Shown here one piece after another: positions 36,514 through 45,337 of a stretch of DNA of 64,000 bases. The notes under the pieces are model-generated. The model did not search any database. It had not been told where the DNA came from and worked only from the letters and a program-made list of their open reading frames with translations. Within the stretch, counting starts at the first letter, position 1. Every line of letters begins with the position of its first letter. This DNA comes from Flavobacterium sp. N1736 (lineage in GTDB: Bacteria; Bacteroidota; Bacteroidia; Flavobacteriales; Flavobacteriaceae): contig NZ_CP109994.1 of the NCBI RefSeq assembly GCF_025947065.1, positions 496,001 through 560,000 of the forward strand, read 5' to 3'. The translations under genes and the position numbers were made by a program.

Positions 36514-37326
36514 TTACTTATTATAATTATCGACAGCATTTCTCACGCTGCCATATTTTTTTAATAATTCAGAAGCTTCTTCGTATGTAACAGGAATTTC
36601 TCCCATAATCATTTTCACGCCGCGATCGACCAATTTAATATTACTCAATTGCATATCGACCATTTTGTTTCCTTTCACTTTTCCAAGCTGAATCATTGCT
36701 GCGGTCGAAATCATATTTAAAACTAATTTCTGCGCTGTTCCGGCTTTCATTCTCGAACTTCCGGTAACAAATTCAGGACCAACAACAACTTCAACAGGAA
36801 ATTGAGCCGTTAAAGCCAAAGGACTTCCCGCATTATTTGTAATACAACCCGTTAAAATATTATTTTGATTGCAAGTTTCTAATCCGCCAATAACATAAGG
36901 CGTCGTTCCTGAGGCTGCAATTCCGATAACGACATCATGTTCGCCAATATTATTTGCCTGTAAATCGATCCAGGCTTGTGTTGCATTGTCTTCAGCATTT
37001 TCTACGGCACGACGAATTGCAGTGTCTCCACCGGCAATAATTCCGTTTACCAGATCAAAAGGAACACCAAAAGTAGGAGGACATTCTGAAGCATCAACAA
37101 CGCCTAAACGTCCCGAAGTTCCGGCTCCGATATAAAATAATCGTCCGCCAAGTTTTAATTTCGCAACAACTTGTGCCACTAAAGCCTCGATTTGCGGCAA
37201 AGCTTTTTCAACTGCATGCGGAACAGTTTTGTCTTCATTATTGATATTGGTAAGCAATTCATGAACCGACATTTTTTCTAAATGTTCGTATTTTGAAGCT
37301 TGTTCTGTGGTTTTTGTAAACGTCAT
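36514..37326 (-). CDS. murQ: N-acetylmuramic acid 6-phosphate etherase
   Basis: The enzyme cleaves the lactyl ether of MurNAc 6-phosphate to give GlcNAc 6-phosphate and D-lactate during wall recycling in the cytoplasm. The SIS domain has GAGTSGRLGVVDASECPPTF, with the acid E81, and E112 in RRAVENAED is the second conserved glutamate. GIAASGTTPYV and TGSSRMKAGTAQKL are family signatures. At 270 residues it is about 30 shorter than the E. coli enzyme at the C-terminus, which I believe is normal for Bacteroidetes. The start at 37326 precedes TFTKTTEQ, the usual beginning. No kinase or transporter gene is next to it. Confidence 0.95.
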   Translation of the reverse strand: MTFTKTTEQASKYEHLEKMSVHELLTNINNEDKTVPHAVEKALPQIEALVAQVVAKLKLGGRLFYIGAGTSGRLGVVDASECPPTFGVPFDLVNGIIAGGDTAIRRAVENAEDNATQAWIDLQANNIGEHDVVIGIAASGTTPYVIGGLETCNQNNILTGCITNNAGSPLALTAQFPVEVVVGPEFVTGSSRMKAGTAQKLVLNMISTAAMIQLGKVKGNKMVDMQLSNIKLVDRGVKMIMGEIPVTYEEASELLKKYGSVRNAVDNYNK

Positions 37327-37404
37327 TTTTAGTATAATTGGTCTTGCCCAAAATTAATCTTTTTTATTGCAAATTTGAGAACCTTTTTGAAAGAACTAAA
37401 ATAT

Positions 37405-37412
37405 TATATTTG
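37405..37412 (+). promoter_or_regulatory. -7 box for the AraC-type regulator gene
   Basis: TATATTTG fits TAnnTTTG. A TTTG stands at 37386-37389, though the 15-base spacing is shorter than usual. The start would be about 12-15 bases ahead of the ATG at 37431. Confidence 0.4.
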
Positions 37413-37430
37413 TTAAATATTAATACATAA

Positions 37431-38573
37431 ATGGATAAATTAGATTTATTGCAAGGGATTGGCGGCATCTCAGTTTTTGTTTCTTTATTGCTTGCGTTTT
37501 TTTTATTAACGGTTAAAACCGAAAATAAATTAGCAAACCGATTGTTTGCATGGTTTTTCATTTTCTCTGCCGTCGATCTCAGCGGATTTTTTATTGATGC
37601 CGTAACCCGAACTCAACTTAATTGGGAAATCTTTAGATCGACAGCTTGTTTATTTGGAATGCCTTTGTTTTACCTTTTTGTATTGGCAGTCTGTTATTCT
37701 GATTTTAGATTACAGTGGAAACATGTAGTTCATTTGCTCCCTTTTATAGTGGTCAATTTAGTTTTTATTCCAAGGATATATCTTAATCTGGACTCAGATC
37801 GAGATAGTTTTCTTTCGACGCTCAATCAATTACCTGAGATTTATTTTATCCAGATTTTAATTGAATTTCAATACGCGTTTTACATCATTAGTGTATTTTT
37901 TATTTTGAAAAAGTACAGAGAAATCTATTTAGAAAATTATGCTGATTCGAGTACTGCGACTTATAAATGGCTTTTTCAGATAACATGTGTTTTTCTTATA
38001 GCACATTCAATTGTGGCATTAAAAAATTTATTGCGTTATAGCGGTTTCAGAGAAGTATTTCTTTGGGCAAATGTACTTGTAGGAAGCATCGCTTTGTTTA
38101 TAACGTGCTGGTTTATAATGAAAGCGCTCAATCATCCCGAACTTTTTAGAGGAGTTAATTCTAAATTGAAACTCACAAAAGATATTTTACCGGAAGTTGA
38201 AGATAAATCTGCTTCATCAAATGTTCAAAATGAATTGATTTCCGGTCAAATTTCGACATTGAAACAATATATGGCAGAGAAAGAACCTTTTCTGGATCCG
38301 TCGCTTACCATTCAGGAACTTGCCAATCAAATTGATATTCCGGTTCGGGATTTATCGGTTTTAATAAATCATCAAATGGATCAGCATTTTTTTGATTTTG
38401 TGAACGAATATCGCATTCAAAAAGCGATGCAAATTTTAAAAGACCAGTCTAAAAGTCAGCTTACCGTTTTAGAAATATTATACGAAGTGGGTTTTAATTC
38501 AAAATCATCATTTAATACTTCGTTTAAAAAATATACAAATTTAACGCCTACAGCGTACCGAAACGCTTCATAA
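37431..38573 (+). CDS. Membrane-bound AraC-family regulator
   Basis: The 380-residue product has about seven hydrophobic segments in the first 235 residues (for example GGISVFVSLLLAFFLLTV and VLVGSIALFITCWFIMKAL) and a C-terminal AraC helix-turn-helix pair at about 275-380: DPSLTIQELANQIDIPVRDLS, then HFFDFVNEYRIQKA and EILYEVGFNSKSSFNTSFKK. Such proteins sense membrane or external signals and bind DNA from the membrane. It is divergent from murQ and is followed by a TonB-type barrel gene on the same strand, which it may regulate, although a strong terminator lies between. Confidence 0.9.
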   Translation: MDKLDLLQGIGGISVFVSLLLAFFLLTVKTENKLANRLFAWFFIFSAVDLSGFFIDAVTRTQLNWEIFRSTACLFGMPLFYLFVLAVCYSDFRLQWKHVVHLLPFIVVNLVFIPRIYLNLDSDRDSFLSTLNQLPEIYFIQILIEFQYAFYIISVFFILKKYREIYLENYADSSTATYKWLFQITCVFLIAHSIVALKNLLRYSGFREVFLWANVLVGSIALFITCWFIMKALNHPELFRGVNSKLKLTKDILPEVEDKSASSNVQNELISGQISTLKQYMAEKEPFLDPSLTIQELANQIDIPVRDLSVLINHQMDQHFFDFVNEYRIQKAMQILKDQSKSQLTVLEILYEVGFNSKSSFNTSFKKYTNLTPTAYRNAS

Positions 38574-38610
38574 TTAGCGATTTGTAAAAAGTCGTACTTC
38601 GAGCCTGATA

Positions 38611-38653
38611 AAGTCGAACCAATTTCCTAAGGAGAAATTGGTTCGACTTTTTT
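38611..38653 (+). terminator. Terminator after the AraC-type gene
   Basis: AAGTCGAACCAATTTC and GAAATTGGTTCGACTT pair around a short loop and are followed by seven T. It ends the regulator transcript 38 bases past its stop. Confidence 0.85.
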
Positions 38654-38727
38654 TTGTCGGTCGAATCCCGAAAATTTCTAAGGCAACTTTGCTTCAAATT
38701 AATCGAACAAGTTTAAAATTAGAAATC

Positions 38728-40890
38728 ATGAAAAAAGCAAACCTTCTTATCTTTTTATTATTGCCTTTATTTTGTTTAGCACAAGCAACACCTAAATTAA
38801 AAGAGAATACAACAAATCTTAGTGAAGTTGTCATTCAATCTAAGAAAAAAACGATCGAACAAAAAACAGATCGTTTGATTTATCATCTTGAAAATAATGT
38901 AACAACGGTTGGCGGCGATGCTTTAAGCGCCATAAATACGGCACCGGGAGTTGTGGTGCAAAATAATACGATCAATATATTAGGAAAAGGGACTTCTCGT
39001 GTGATGATTGACGGACGTATGATTGAATTATCCGGTGAAGAATTAAATAATTTTTTAAAATCAATTTCGGCAAGTGATATTAAGAATATCGAAATTATAA
39101 GCAATCCGCCTGCAAAATATGAAGCAGAGGGAATTGGCGGATTGATCAATATTATAATGAAAAAAGGTGCGATTGATTCCTGGAAAAACACAACAACAGT
39201 GTCTTACGATCAAAATAAATATGGAATTTATACTTTAAGGAATAATTTCTTTTACAATAAAAATAAGTTTAGAATTTCTGCCAGCATCAACGGAAAAACG
39301 GGCTATTTAAATGCTACCGATGACTTAAAAATGTATTTTCCCGACGGACTTTCACATATGAAAAGTACAACAAAAGTAAAGAGTGAAAATCTCTCGGGAA
39401 AATTGGCTTTAGATTATGATCTTTCTGAACGTACTACAATTGGTTTTCAATATTTAAATGACAGGAACAACCCTGATTTTAAATCGGATATTATAATTAA
39501 CAAATACAATACCCAAAATCAATTGGATAATATTACGCTGAATAATAGTTTTACGGACAAAGGATCTGGCAATCAAACTTATAATGCGCATTTGATAACC
39601 AAATTAGATTCTCTAAAAAGAAAACTTTCATTTGATGTTGACTATTTTGATTACAATTCAAAATTCGACAGAAATTTTATTGCCAATAATTACAGGGCAG
39701 ATATGACATTTGTTGATGTAAATCAGGCGGGAAGAAATATTTCGAATCAGGATATTGATAACTGGAGTTTTAAGGCGGATATGGAACATCCGTTTCAGGC
39801 GGTAAACGTATCGTACGGCGCCAAAATTAGTTTTACAAACAGTATAAGTGATGTGTTTTATTATAATACAAGTACAGGAATTCCGGAATTGGACCCAAAC
39901 CAGTCTAACCAATTTAAATACACCGAAAATAATCAGGCTGTTTATATTAATGCAGATAAAAAGTTGAATGAAAAATGGAATTTTCAAATGGGTTTACGAT
40001 TGGAGAATACCAAAACAAACGGATTTTCTGAAACGATGAATCAGGAAACTGAAAATAATTATTTGAAGTTATTTCCAACATTTTATGCTTCCTATCAAAA
40101 GAATGAAAACAATACTTTTAGTTTAAATTATGGAAAAAGAATTAATAGACCCCGTTTTGACTTGCTGAATCCGTTTCGTATTTACATTAATAGTAATAGT
40201 TATTCTGAAGGAAATCCGTTTTTAAAACCTTCTTTTAGTGATAATTTTGAGTTTGCTCATTCTTATAAAGAAATTTTAAGAACCAGTGTTTTTGTAAATA
40301 TTGTTACAGACGGTTACGGCGTTTTATTTACCTCAAAACCAGAAACTAATACGCAAATTGTAACGCGTGAGAATTATTTTAAAAACTTAAATTACGGTAT
40401 TGGAGAAAGTTATTCGGCAAGTTTTGCAGATTGGTGGAAAAGTGAAAATTCGCTATACTTTTTAGGTGCAAAAACTGAATTTATTAAAGATATAAATGCA
40501 ACGCCGGAAAATAGTCTGCAAATCGATCTTTCGACAAATAATACTTTTGCATTAGGGAAAACTACAAAATTGCAAATTGATTTTTCGTATAGTTCTCCGT
40601 TTAAAAGTGGTTTATATGAAATAGGATATACGTCGAGTTTTGATATTGGTTTTAAACAGGATTTATTAAATAAAACGATGCAGATTGCATTTCTGGCAAA
40701 TGATATTTTTAATTCTTCTTATTTAAAAGATTTTACCTCTGTTGTAAACGGCGTAAAGCAGGTTTACAGTCAAACGGAAAGCAATAGATTTGTACGTTTA
40801 TCAGTAGTTTATAATTTTGGAAATAAGAAAATCAATGTGAAAGAACGCGCTTTTGGAAATCAGGAGGAGAAAAAGAGAACGGGGAATTAA
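38728..40890 (+). CDS. Outer-membrane beta-barrel receptor (plug plus barrel, TonB-receptor-like)
   Basis: The 720-residue product has a signal peptide (MKKANLLIFLLLPLFCLAQA), then a plug-like domain (about 25-135) with LSEVVIQSKKKTIEQKTDRL, INILGKGTSRVMIDG and IEIISNPPAKYEAEGIGGLI NI, and a long barrel. It lacks the N-terminal carboxypeptidase-like domain of many relatives, and belongs to the 'outer membrane beta-barrel family' type rather than SusC. The ligand is unknown. The ATG at 38728 starts the signal peptide; the in-frame start at 38638 lies within the preceding terminator. No SusD partner is present. Confidence 0.85.
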   Translation: MKKANLLIFLLLPLFCLAQATPKLKENTTNLSEVVIQSKKKTIEQKTDRLIYHLENNVTTVGGDALSAINTAPGVVVQNNTINILGKGTSRVMIDGRMIELSGEELNNFLKSISASDIKNIEIISNPPAKYEAEGIGGLINIIMKKGAIDSWKNTTTVSYDQNKYGIYTLRNNFFYNKNKFRISASINGKTGYLNATDDLKMYFPDGLSHMKSTTKVKSENLSGKLALDYDLSERTTIGFQYLNDRNNPDFKSDIIINKYNTQNQLDNITLNNSFTDKGSGNQTYNAHLITKLDSLKRKLSFDVDYFDYNSKFDRNFIANNYRADMTFVDVNQAGRNISNQDIDNWSFKADMEHPFQAVNVSYGAKISFTNSISDVFYYNTSTGIPELDPNQSNQFKYTENNQAVYINADKKLNEKWNFQMGLRLENTKTNGFSETMNQETENNYLKLFPTFYASYQKNENNTFSLNYGKRINRPRFDLLNPFRIYINSNSYSEGNPFLKPSFSDNFEFAHSYKEILRTSVFVNIVTDGYGVLFTSKPETNTQIVTRENYFKNLNYGIGESYSASFADWWKSENSLYFLGAKTEFIKDINATPENSLQIDLSTNNTFALGKTTKLQIDFSYSSPFKSGLYEIGYTSSFDIGFKQDLLNKTMQIAFLANDIFNSSYLKDFTSVVNGVKQVYSQTESNRFVRLSVVYNFGNKKINVKERAFGNQEEKKRTGN

Positions 40891-40920
40891 TTAGATAATT
40901 AGGGAATTTGATAATTAGAA

Positions 40921-40967
40921 AATTGAAAGAAGGAGATACGAAAAGTTTTTCTGCTTCTTTCAATTTT
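40921..40967 (+). terminator. Terminator after the barrel receptor gene
   Basis: AATTGAAAGAAG and CTTCTTTCAATT form a 12-base stem with a T run. It lies 30 bases after the stop at 40890. Confidence 0.75.
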
Positions 40968-40973
40968 TGCATT

Positions 40974-41075
40974 TTGTCATTTCGAGGAACGAGAAATCAC
41001 ACTTGAAACTCCGTCCAGAATGTGATCAATCTTTGTCGATTATTGGATGTGATTTCTCGTTCCTCGAAATGACAA
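40974..41075. repeat. Inverted-repeat element, copy 2
   Basis: Perfect 28-base arms beginning TTGTCATTTCGAGGAACGAG and ending in its complement flank a centre that contains CAATCTTTGTCGATT and GAAACTCC, the reverse complement of the matching part in copy 1 (36378-36481). It sits between convergent genes. Confidence 0.8.
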
Positions 41076-41113
41076 GATTACAGAGAAAGAATTAATAAAA
41101 AGTTGCTGTTTAA

Positions 41114-41782
41114 TTATAAAAAGAATGCCAATAAAATTCCTAATACAATCATAGAAACTTTGGCAACATTAAATTTATGTCCTTCGCTGCTTTCGAAAAT
41201 AATTGTCGATGAAATATGAAATAAAATACCAATTACGATTGCTGTAATTTCGGTATAATAATCATTTAAGAAAGATAAATATTCAGATGCGATTGTTCCT
41301 AAAGGTGTCATGACTGCAAATGTGATCATGAAGGCAAAAATGGCTTTTTTATCTAAACCTGCGTTTATAAAAAACGTGGTTAAGATTACGGCAATCGGTA
41401 AATGATGAATCGCAATTCCGACGGCTAAACCATGATGATGGCTTACGGGAAAACCTTCTAAAAAGGCGTGAATGCATAAACTTATAAATAACAGCCACGG
41501 AATTTGCGACATTTGTGCATGTCCGTGAACGTGTCCGTGTTCTGCTCCTTTTGAGAAAAATTCCAAAACGATCTGGAATAAAATTCCGACCATTATAAAT
41601 AACCCAATGTTATGATTGTGAGATTCGTAAACTTCGGGCAATAAATGCATTACGGTTAACGATAATAAAAATGAACCGCTAAATGCAAGTAATAATTTTA
41701 GATTGGTTTTGTTTTGAGGTTTTAAAAACAAAGCCACAATATATCCTAAAAGTACAGAAAATAAGGGTAGTAGATAATTCAT
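41114..41782 (-). CDS. ZIP-family metal transporter
   Basis: The 222-residue product has about seven to eight membrane helices, a histidine-rich loop (EHGHVHGHAQ) and the ZIP metal-site helices HAFLEGFPVSHHHG and GIAIHHLPIAVILTTF. It moves divalent metals such as zinc into the cytoplasm. It stands alone; no metal regulator or operator was seen. Start at 41782 begins the first helix. The metal cannot be settled by sequence. Confidence 0.9.
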   Translation of the reverse strand: MNYLLPLFSVLLGYIVALFLKPQNKTNLKLLLAFSGSFLLSLTVMHLLPEVYESHNHNIGLFIMVGILFQIVLEFFSKGAEHGHVHGHAQMSQIPWLLFISLCIHAFLEGFPVSHHHGLAVGIAIHHLPIAVILTTFFINAGLDKKAIFAFMITFAVMTPLGTIASEYLSFLNDYYTEITAIVIGILFHISSTIIFESSEGHKFNVAKVSMIVLGILLAFFL

Positions 41783-41791
41783 TTTTGTATT

Positions 41792-41883
41792 GGTTTAATC
41801 GTTGATTTGTTTAATCGTTTTTAGCTGTTTAATCGTTTATTTGTTTAATCGGTTAAACAAATCAACGGTTCAACGATTAAACC
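41792..41883. repeat. Palindromic repeat of GTTTAATCG units
   Basis: Units of GTTTAATCG(T/G) repeat on one side, and their complements (GGTTAAACAAATCAAC, CAACGATTAAACC) on the other, so the stretch can fold on itself. It lies between two minus-strand genes and probably ends the methyltransferase transcript. The last base overlaps the stop codon of that gene. Confidence 0.5.
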
Positions 41884-42647
41884 TATTTAAAAATCATGAT
41901 TAATCGTTCGCTTTCGGTTTTATGGAATTTTTTAAGTTTATAATCTCCAAAAATATCCAACAGAAAAATTCCGGCTTCGGCCATTAATTCTTCAAAATCT
42001 TTTAGCGTTAAAGCTTTTACTTTTTCGGTAAAATGATAATTTCTGCCTTGATCTTCAAAATCTATTTCTTTAAAAATATGTCCGTCTTCAACATATCTTT
42101 TAATTTTAAAATCGATTCCGTCAACTGTTTTTACTTCTTCAGGCACTAATGTTTCGATTACATTTGCCACATTCATAAAATCAATCACGGCAAAACCATA
42201 TTCAGATAAACTTTCTTTGATGGCTTTTAAGGTTGTTAAGTTGTCATCGTCGCTTTCAAAATATCCAAAGCTGGTAAACAGATTAAAAATAGCATCAAAT
42301 TTTTCTTCAAAAGGCTCACGCATATCATGCACTTTAAAATGCAGGGTTTCGTTGCTGTTTTTGCTGGCTTCGGCAATGCTGTTTTCAGATAAATCTGCTC
42401 CTAAAACATTAAATCCAAGTTGGTTTAAATAAATAGAATGACGCCCTTTTCCACAAGCTAAATCAAGCACTTTTGCTTTTTCAGGCAAATTTAAATAATG
42501 TGTCAGGTTATCCATAAAAATCTGAGCTTCGCGATAATTTCTATCCTTATAAAGAATATGATAATAGGGAGTATCAAACCATGAAGTAAACCAGTTTTCG
42601 GTATTTCGGTCCTGATTAGGTGTTGATGAGTTGGGTGCTTCAGACAT
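41883..42647 (-). CDS. Class I SAM-dependent methyltransferase
   Basis: The 254-residue product has the SAM-binding motif VLDLACGKGRHSIYLNQLG (about residues 60-80), GADLSENSI as the acidic strand-2 end and FDAIFNLFTSFGYF as motif III. The C-terminal half has the beta domain seen in small-molecule methyltransferases with 'KIKRYVEDGHIFKEI' strands. The substrate is unknown. It is divergent from the RNA methyltransferase gene at 42780, sharing a 130-base promoter region. Confidence 0.82.
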   Translation of the reverse strand: MSEAPNSSTPNQDRNTENWFTSWFDTPYYHILYKDRNYREAQIFMDNLTHYLNLPEKAKVLDLACGKGRHSIYLNQLGFNVLGADLSENSIAEASKNSNETLHFKVHDMREPFEEKFDAIFNLFTSFGYFESDDDNLTTLKAIKESLSEYGFAVIDFMNVANVIETLVPEEVKTVDGIDFKIKRYVEDGHIFKEIDFEDQGRNYHFTEKVKALTLKDFEELMAEAGIFLLDIFGDYKLKKFHKTESERLIMIFK

Positions 42648-42688
42648 TTATTCTATTTCAATTAATTCAAAGTACCGCAAATTTAGTG

Positions 42689-42696
42689 TATTTTTG
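42689..42696 (+). promoter_or_regulatory. -7 box for the THUMP methyltransferase gene
   Basis: TATTTTTG matches TAnnTTTG and is followed by GCC, a common start region in this group. It lies 84 bases ahead of the ATG at 42780, so the leader would be fairly long. Confidence 0.4.
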
Positions 42697-42779
42697 CCGA
42701 AAAATAACTATTTCGTGACGATACCTGAATAATCAGATATGTGTTTGCGATCGGAGTTTTTTTTAATACAAAAATAAAG

Positions 42780-43943
42780 ATGGAAGAAAATTTTAGAATG
42801 ATAGCCAAATGTTTTTTTGGTTTTGAAGAAATATTAGAGAAGGAATTAAGAGATCTTGGTGCTCAGGATGTCGAAAAAGGGGTAAGAATGGTGAGCTTTA
42901 AAGGCGATAAAGGTTTTATGTATAAAGCTAATTTATCGTTGCGTACGACACTTAAAGTTTTAAAACCAATTTATTCGTTTAGAGCAAACAATGAACAGGC
43001 TTTATATAAAGGAATTTCGGGCGTAAACTGGTCGAAATTATTAAATGCAAACCAAACTTTTGTTATTGATGCAACGGTGCATTCTACTTATTTTAACCAC
43101 TCTGAGTTTGTTTCTCAAAAATGTAAAGATGCTATTGTTGACCAGTTTAGAGAAAGAACGGGACAACGCCCAAGTATTGATAAAGCTTTTCCGGATTTAA
43201 GAATTAATGTTCATATTGATAAAGATCAGGTTTCCGTTGCGTTGGATACATCCGGAAATTCACTGCATCAGCGTGGTTACAGAACGGCAACGAATATTGC
43301 GCCAATCAACGAAGTTTTGGCGGCAGGAATTTTATTATTGTCAGGTTGGGAAGGTCAAAGTCACTTTTTAGATCCAATGTGCGGATCGGGAACTTTCCTT
43401 GCAGAAGCGGCGATGATCGCTTGTAATATTCCGGCGAATATTAACAGAAAAGAATTTGCTTTTGAAAAATGGAAAGACTGGGATAATGATTTATTTGATC
43501 AGATTGTAAATAGTTTAATGAAGAAAACTAAGGAATTTCATTATACTATTAAAGGTTTTGATAAAGCGCCAAGTGCTGTAAATAAAGCCAAAGACAATAT
43601 TAAAAATGCGAATCTTGATGATTACGTTACGATTTCAGAAGATAACTTTTTTGATTCTGAAAAAGCGGTAGAAGGAAAACTGCACATGGTTTTTAATCCG
43701 CCTTATGATGAGCGTTTGGATATTCATATGGAAGAATTCTACAAAAATATTGGTGATACTTTAAAGAAAAGTTATCCGGGAACAAACGCGTGGTTTATCA
43801 CAGCAAATCTTGAAGCCTTAAAATTCGTAGGATTAAAACCTTCAAGAAAAATCAAGCTTTTTAACGCAAGTCTTGAAGCACGTTTGGTAAAATACGAAAT
43901 GTACGAAGGAAGTAAGAGAACGAAATTTCAAGTTTCTGAATAG
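42780..43943 (+). CDS. THUMP-domain RNA guanine-N2 methyltransferase (RlmL N-terminal type)
   Basis: The 387-residue product has a ferredoxin-like and THUMP region (about 1-165, MIAKCFFGFEEILEKELRDL) and a Rossmann methyltransferase domain with FLDPMCGSGTFLAEAA as motif I and the catalytic NPPYDERL as motif IV. It should methylate a guanine at N2 in 23S rRNA, as the N-terminal half of RlmL does (G2445 in E. coli); the exact site is inferred. It is shorter than RlmL, which has a second methyltransferase domain. The ATG at 42780 is chosen; the in-frame GTG at 42741 adds a hydrophobic, unconserved stretch. Confidence 0.88.
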   Translation: MEENFRMIAKCFFGFEEILEKELRDLGAQDVEKGVRMVSFKGDKGFMYKANLSLRTTLKVLKPIYSFRANNEQALYKGISGVNWSKLLNANQTFVIDATVHSTYFNHSEFVSQKCKDAIVDQFRERTGQRPSIDKAFPDLRINVHIDKDQVSVALDTSGNSLHQRGYRTATNIAPINEVLAAGILLLSGWEGQSHFLDPMCGSGTFLAEAAMIACNIPANINRKEFAFEKWKDWDNDLFDQIVNSLMKKTKEFHYTIKGFDKAPSAVNKAKDNIKNANLDDYVTISEDNFFDSEKAVEGKLHMVFNPPYDERLDIHMEEFYKNIGDTLKKSYPGTNAWFITANLEALKFVGLKPSRKIKLFNASLEARLVKYEMYEGSKRTKFQVSE

Positions 43944-44115
43944 GTACAAAGGAGCAAAGGTTCAAAGCGACAAAGGTTTCCTTAGCGGGTCTAATCTTTG
44001 TGTCTTTAAAAACTCAAAAAAAGATAAAACTACAAGTCAATATATAAAAAGTTGCAAAGATTAAAGAAGTGAAGAGAAAACCTCTGTCCCTTTGAACCTT
44101 TGCAACTTTGAATCT
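43944..44115. repeat. Intergenic element with CAAAGGTTCAAAG arms
   Basis: The left part (about 43946-43976) carries ACAAAGG, GCAAAGGTTCAAAG and GACAAAGG; the right part (about 44083-44115) carries the complements CTGTCCCTTTGAACCTTTGC and AACTTTGAATC. The whole can fold into one long imperfect hairpin. A similar element lies at 51452-51640. Confidence 0.6.
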
Positions 44116-44128
44116 TAAAAAGAAAAAA

Positions 44129-44365
44129 ATGTCAAAACTACAAATAAGAGCTTTTTTATATCAATTAGGATGTTTCGCGATTCTATTTATTTTAGGTCGT
44201 TTTTTAGTGGCAACATATACAGGTTTAACGGGACTTTGGGTTCCGATGACGGCTTTTATTATAGCTACTTTGATTTCGCCTAAATTTCAGGCGGTAAAAA
44301 CTAAAGATGGGGAAAAGCTATTTATGAAATGGATTTTTATAAAAGGAATTAGAGAAATAGGATAA
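44129..44365 (+). CDS. Small membrane protein
   Basis: The 78-residue product has two hydrophobic helices (FLYQLGCFAILFILGRFLVA and GLWVPMTAFIIATLISPKF) and a basic C-terminal tail. I do not recognise the family. The ATG at 44129 begins the conserved-looking MSKLQIRAF; an in-frame start at 44108 falls in the repeat element. Coding is supported by the clean hydrophobic pattern only. Confidence 0.65.
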   Translation: MSKLQIRAFLYQLGCFAILFILGRFLVATYTGLTGLWVPMTAFIIATLISPKFQAVKTKDGEKLFMKWIFIKGIREIG

Positions 44366-44395
44366 TTTTAGCCACAGATTAAGGATTACATGGTT

Positions 44396-44489
44396 TTTTT
44401 TCACGCAGATTTAGCAGATTTGAGCAGATTAAAATTTAGATAATTATCTGCGTGCATTTGCTTTAATCTTTTTAAATCTGCGTGAAAAA
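44396..44489. repeat. Inverted-repeat element TCACGCAGATT
   Basis: TTTTTCACGCAGATTTA and TTTAAATCTGCGTGAAAA form the ends, with inner AGCAGATT and an inner ATCTGCGTG copy. The 85-95 base stretch can fold into a hairpin. It lies in an otherwise empty gap between two plus-strand genes and may act as a terminator. Confidence 0.6.
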
Positions 44490-44562
44490 TATGTAAGACA
44501 TTAGGATACATAGATTTAAAACTTTTATTAATTGTACCCAACGGGTAAAAAATGAGTTAATT

Positions 44563-45255
44563 ATGAGGGTAATTGGACTTATAGGCGGAATTAGCTGGGT
44601 TTCTACGGCTGATTACTACAGACTTATAAATCATGGAATAAATGAAAAAATGGGAGGTTTGAACTTCTCTGAATGTTTGATTTATTCTTTTAATTATGCT
44701 GATATTAAAAAAAATAACGAAAACAACGATTGGGATTCTACTTTCAATATGCTTTTAAAAGGCTGTCAATTTCTAAAGCAAGGCGGCGCAACGGCGATCG
44801 TTTTGTGTGCAAATACGATGCATTTTATTGCAGACAGACTTGAAACTGCAATAAATTTACCGGTTATACATATTGCAACTGCAACTGCGGCTGAAATTAA
44901 AAAGCAGGGTTTAAAGAAGGTTGGTTTATTGGGAACGAAATTCACAATGGAACTGGATTTTTTTAAAGATAAACTTCTGGCTCAGGGAATTGAAGCAATT
45001 ATTCCTGATAATGAAGATGATAAAGATTTTATTCACACTACAATTTTTGAGGAATTAGGAAAAGGTCTTGTAATACCTGAAACCAAGAAACGCTATCTGG
45101 AAATTGCAGCGCAATTAATAAAAGACGGAGCGGAAGGAATTATTTTGGGCTGTACAGAAATTCCATTAGTGATTTTGCCGGAAGATGTGACCGTTCCTGT
45201 TTTTGACACGGCTTTGATCCATTCAAAAGCAGCTGTTGAATTTCAATTGTCTTAA
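44563..45255 (+). CDS. Aspartate/glutamate racemase-family protein
   Basis: The 230-residue product has the two catalytic cysteines of the PLP-independent racemases: C82 in VLCANTMHF and C197 in ILGCTEIPL. The start MRVIGLIGGISWVSTADYY is the usual aspartate-racemase (YgeA-like) beginning. It would interconvert the D and L forms of an amino acid in the cytoplasm; the substrate is not certain. It is a single gene with a strong terminator. Confidence 0.9.
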   Translation: MRVIGLIGGISWVSTADYYRLINHGINEKMGGLNFSECLIYSFNYADIKKNNENNDWDSTFNMLLKGCQFLKQGGATAIVLCANTMHFIADRLETAINLPVIHIATATAAEIKKQGLKKVGLLGTKFTMELDFFKDKLLAQGIEAIIPDNEDDKDFIHTTIFEELGKGLVIPETKKRYLEIAAQLIKDGAEGIILGCTEIPLVILPEDVTVPVFDTALIHSKAAVEFQLS

Positions 45256-45273
45256 AGAATTAAGTAAAAAAAT

Positions 45274-45322
45274 AAGCCACGAATTCACGAATTAAAACTA
45301 ATAATTTGTGAATTCGTGGCTT
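45274..45322. terminator. Bidirectional terminator
   Basis: A 20-base stem, AAGCCACGAATTCACG and its near-perfect complement ending CGTGGCTT, lies between convergent genes with A and T runs on both sides. Confidence 0.9.
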
Positions 45323-45337
45323 TTATTTATTGGTAAA

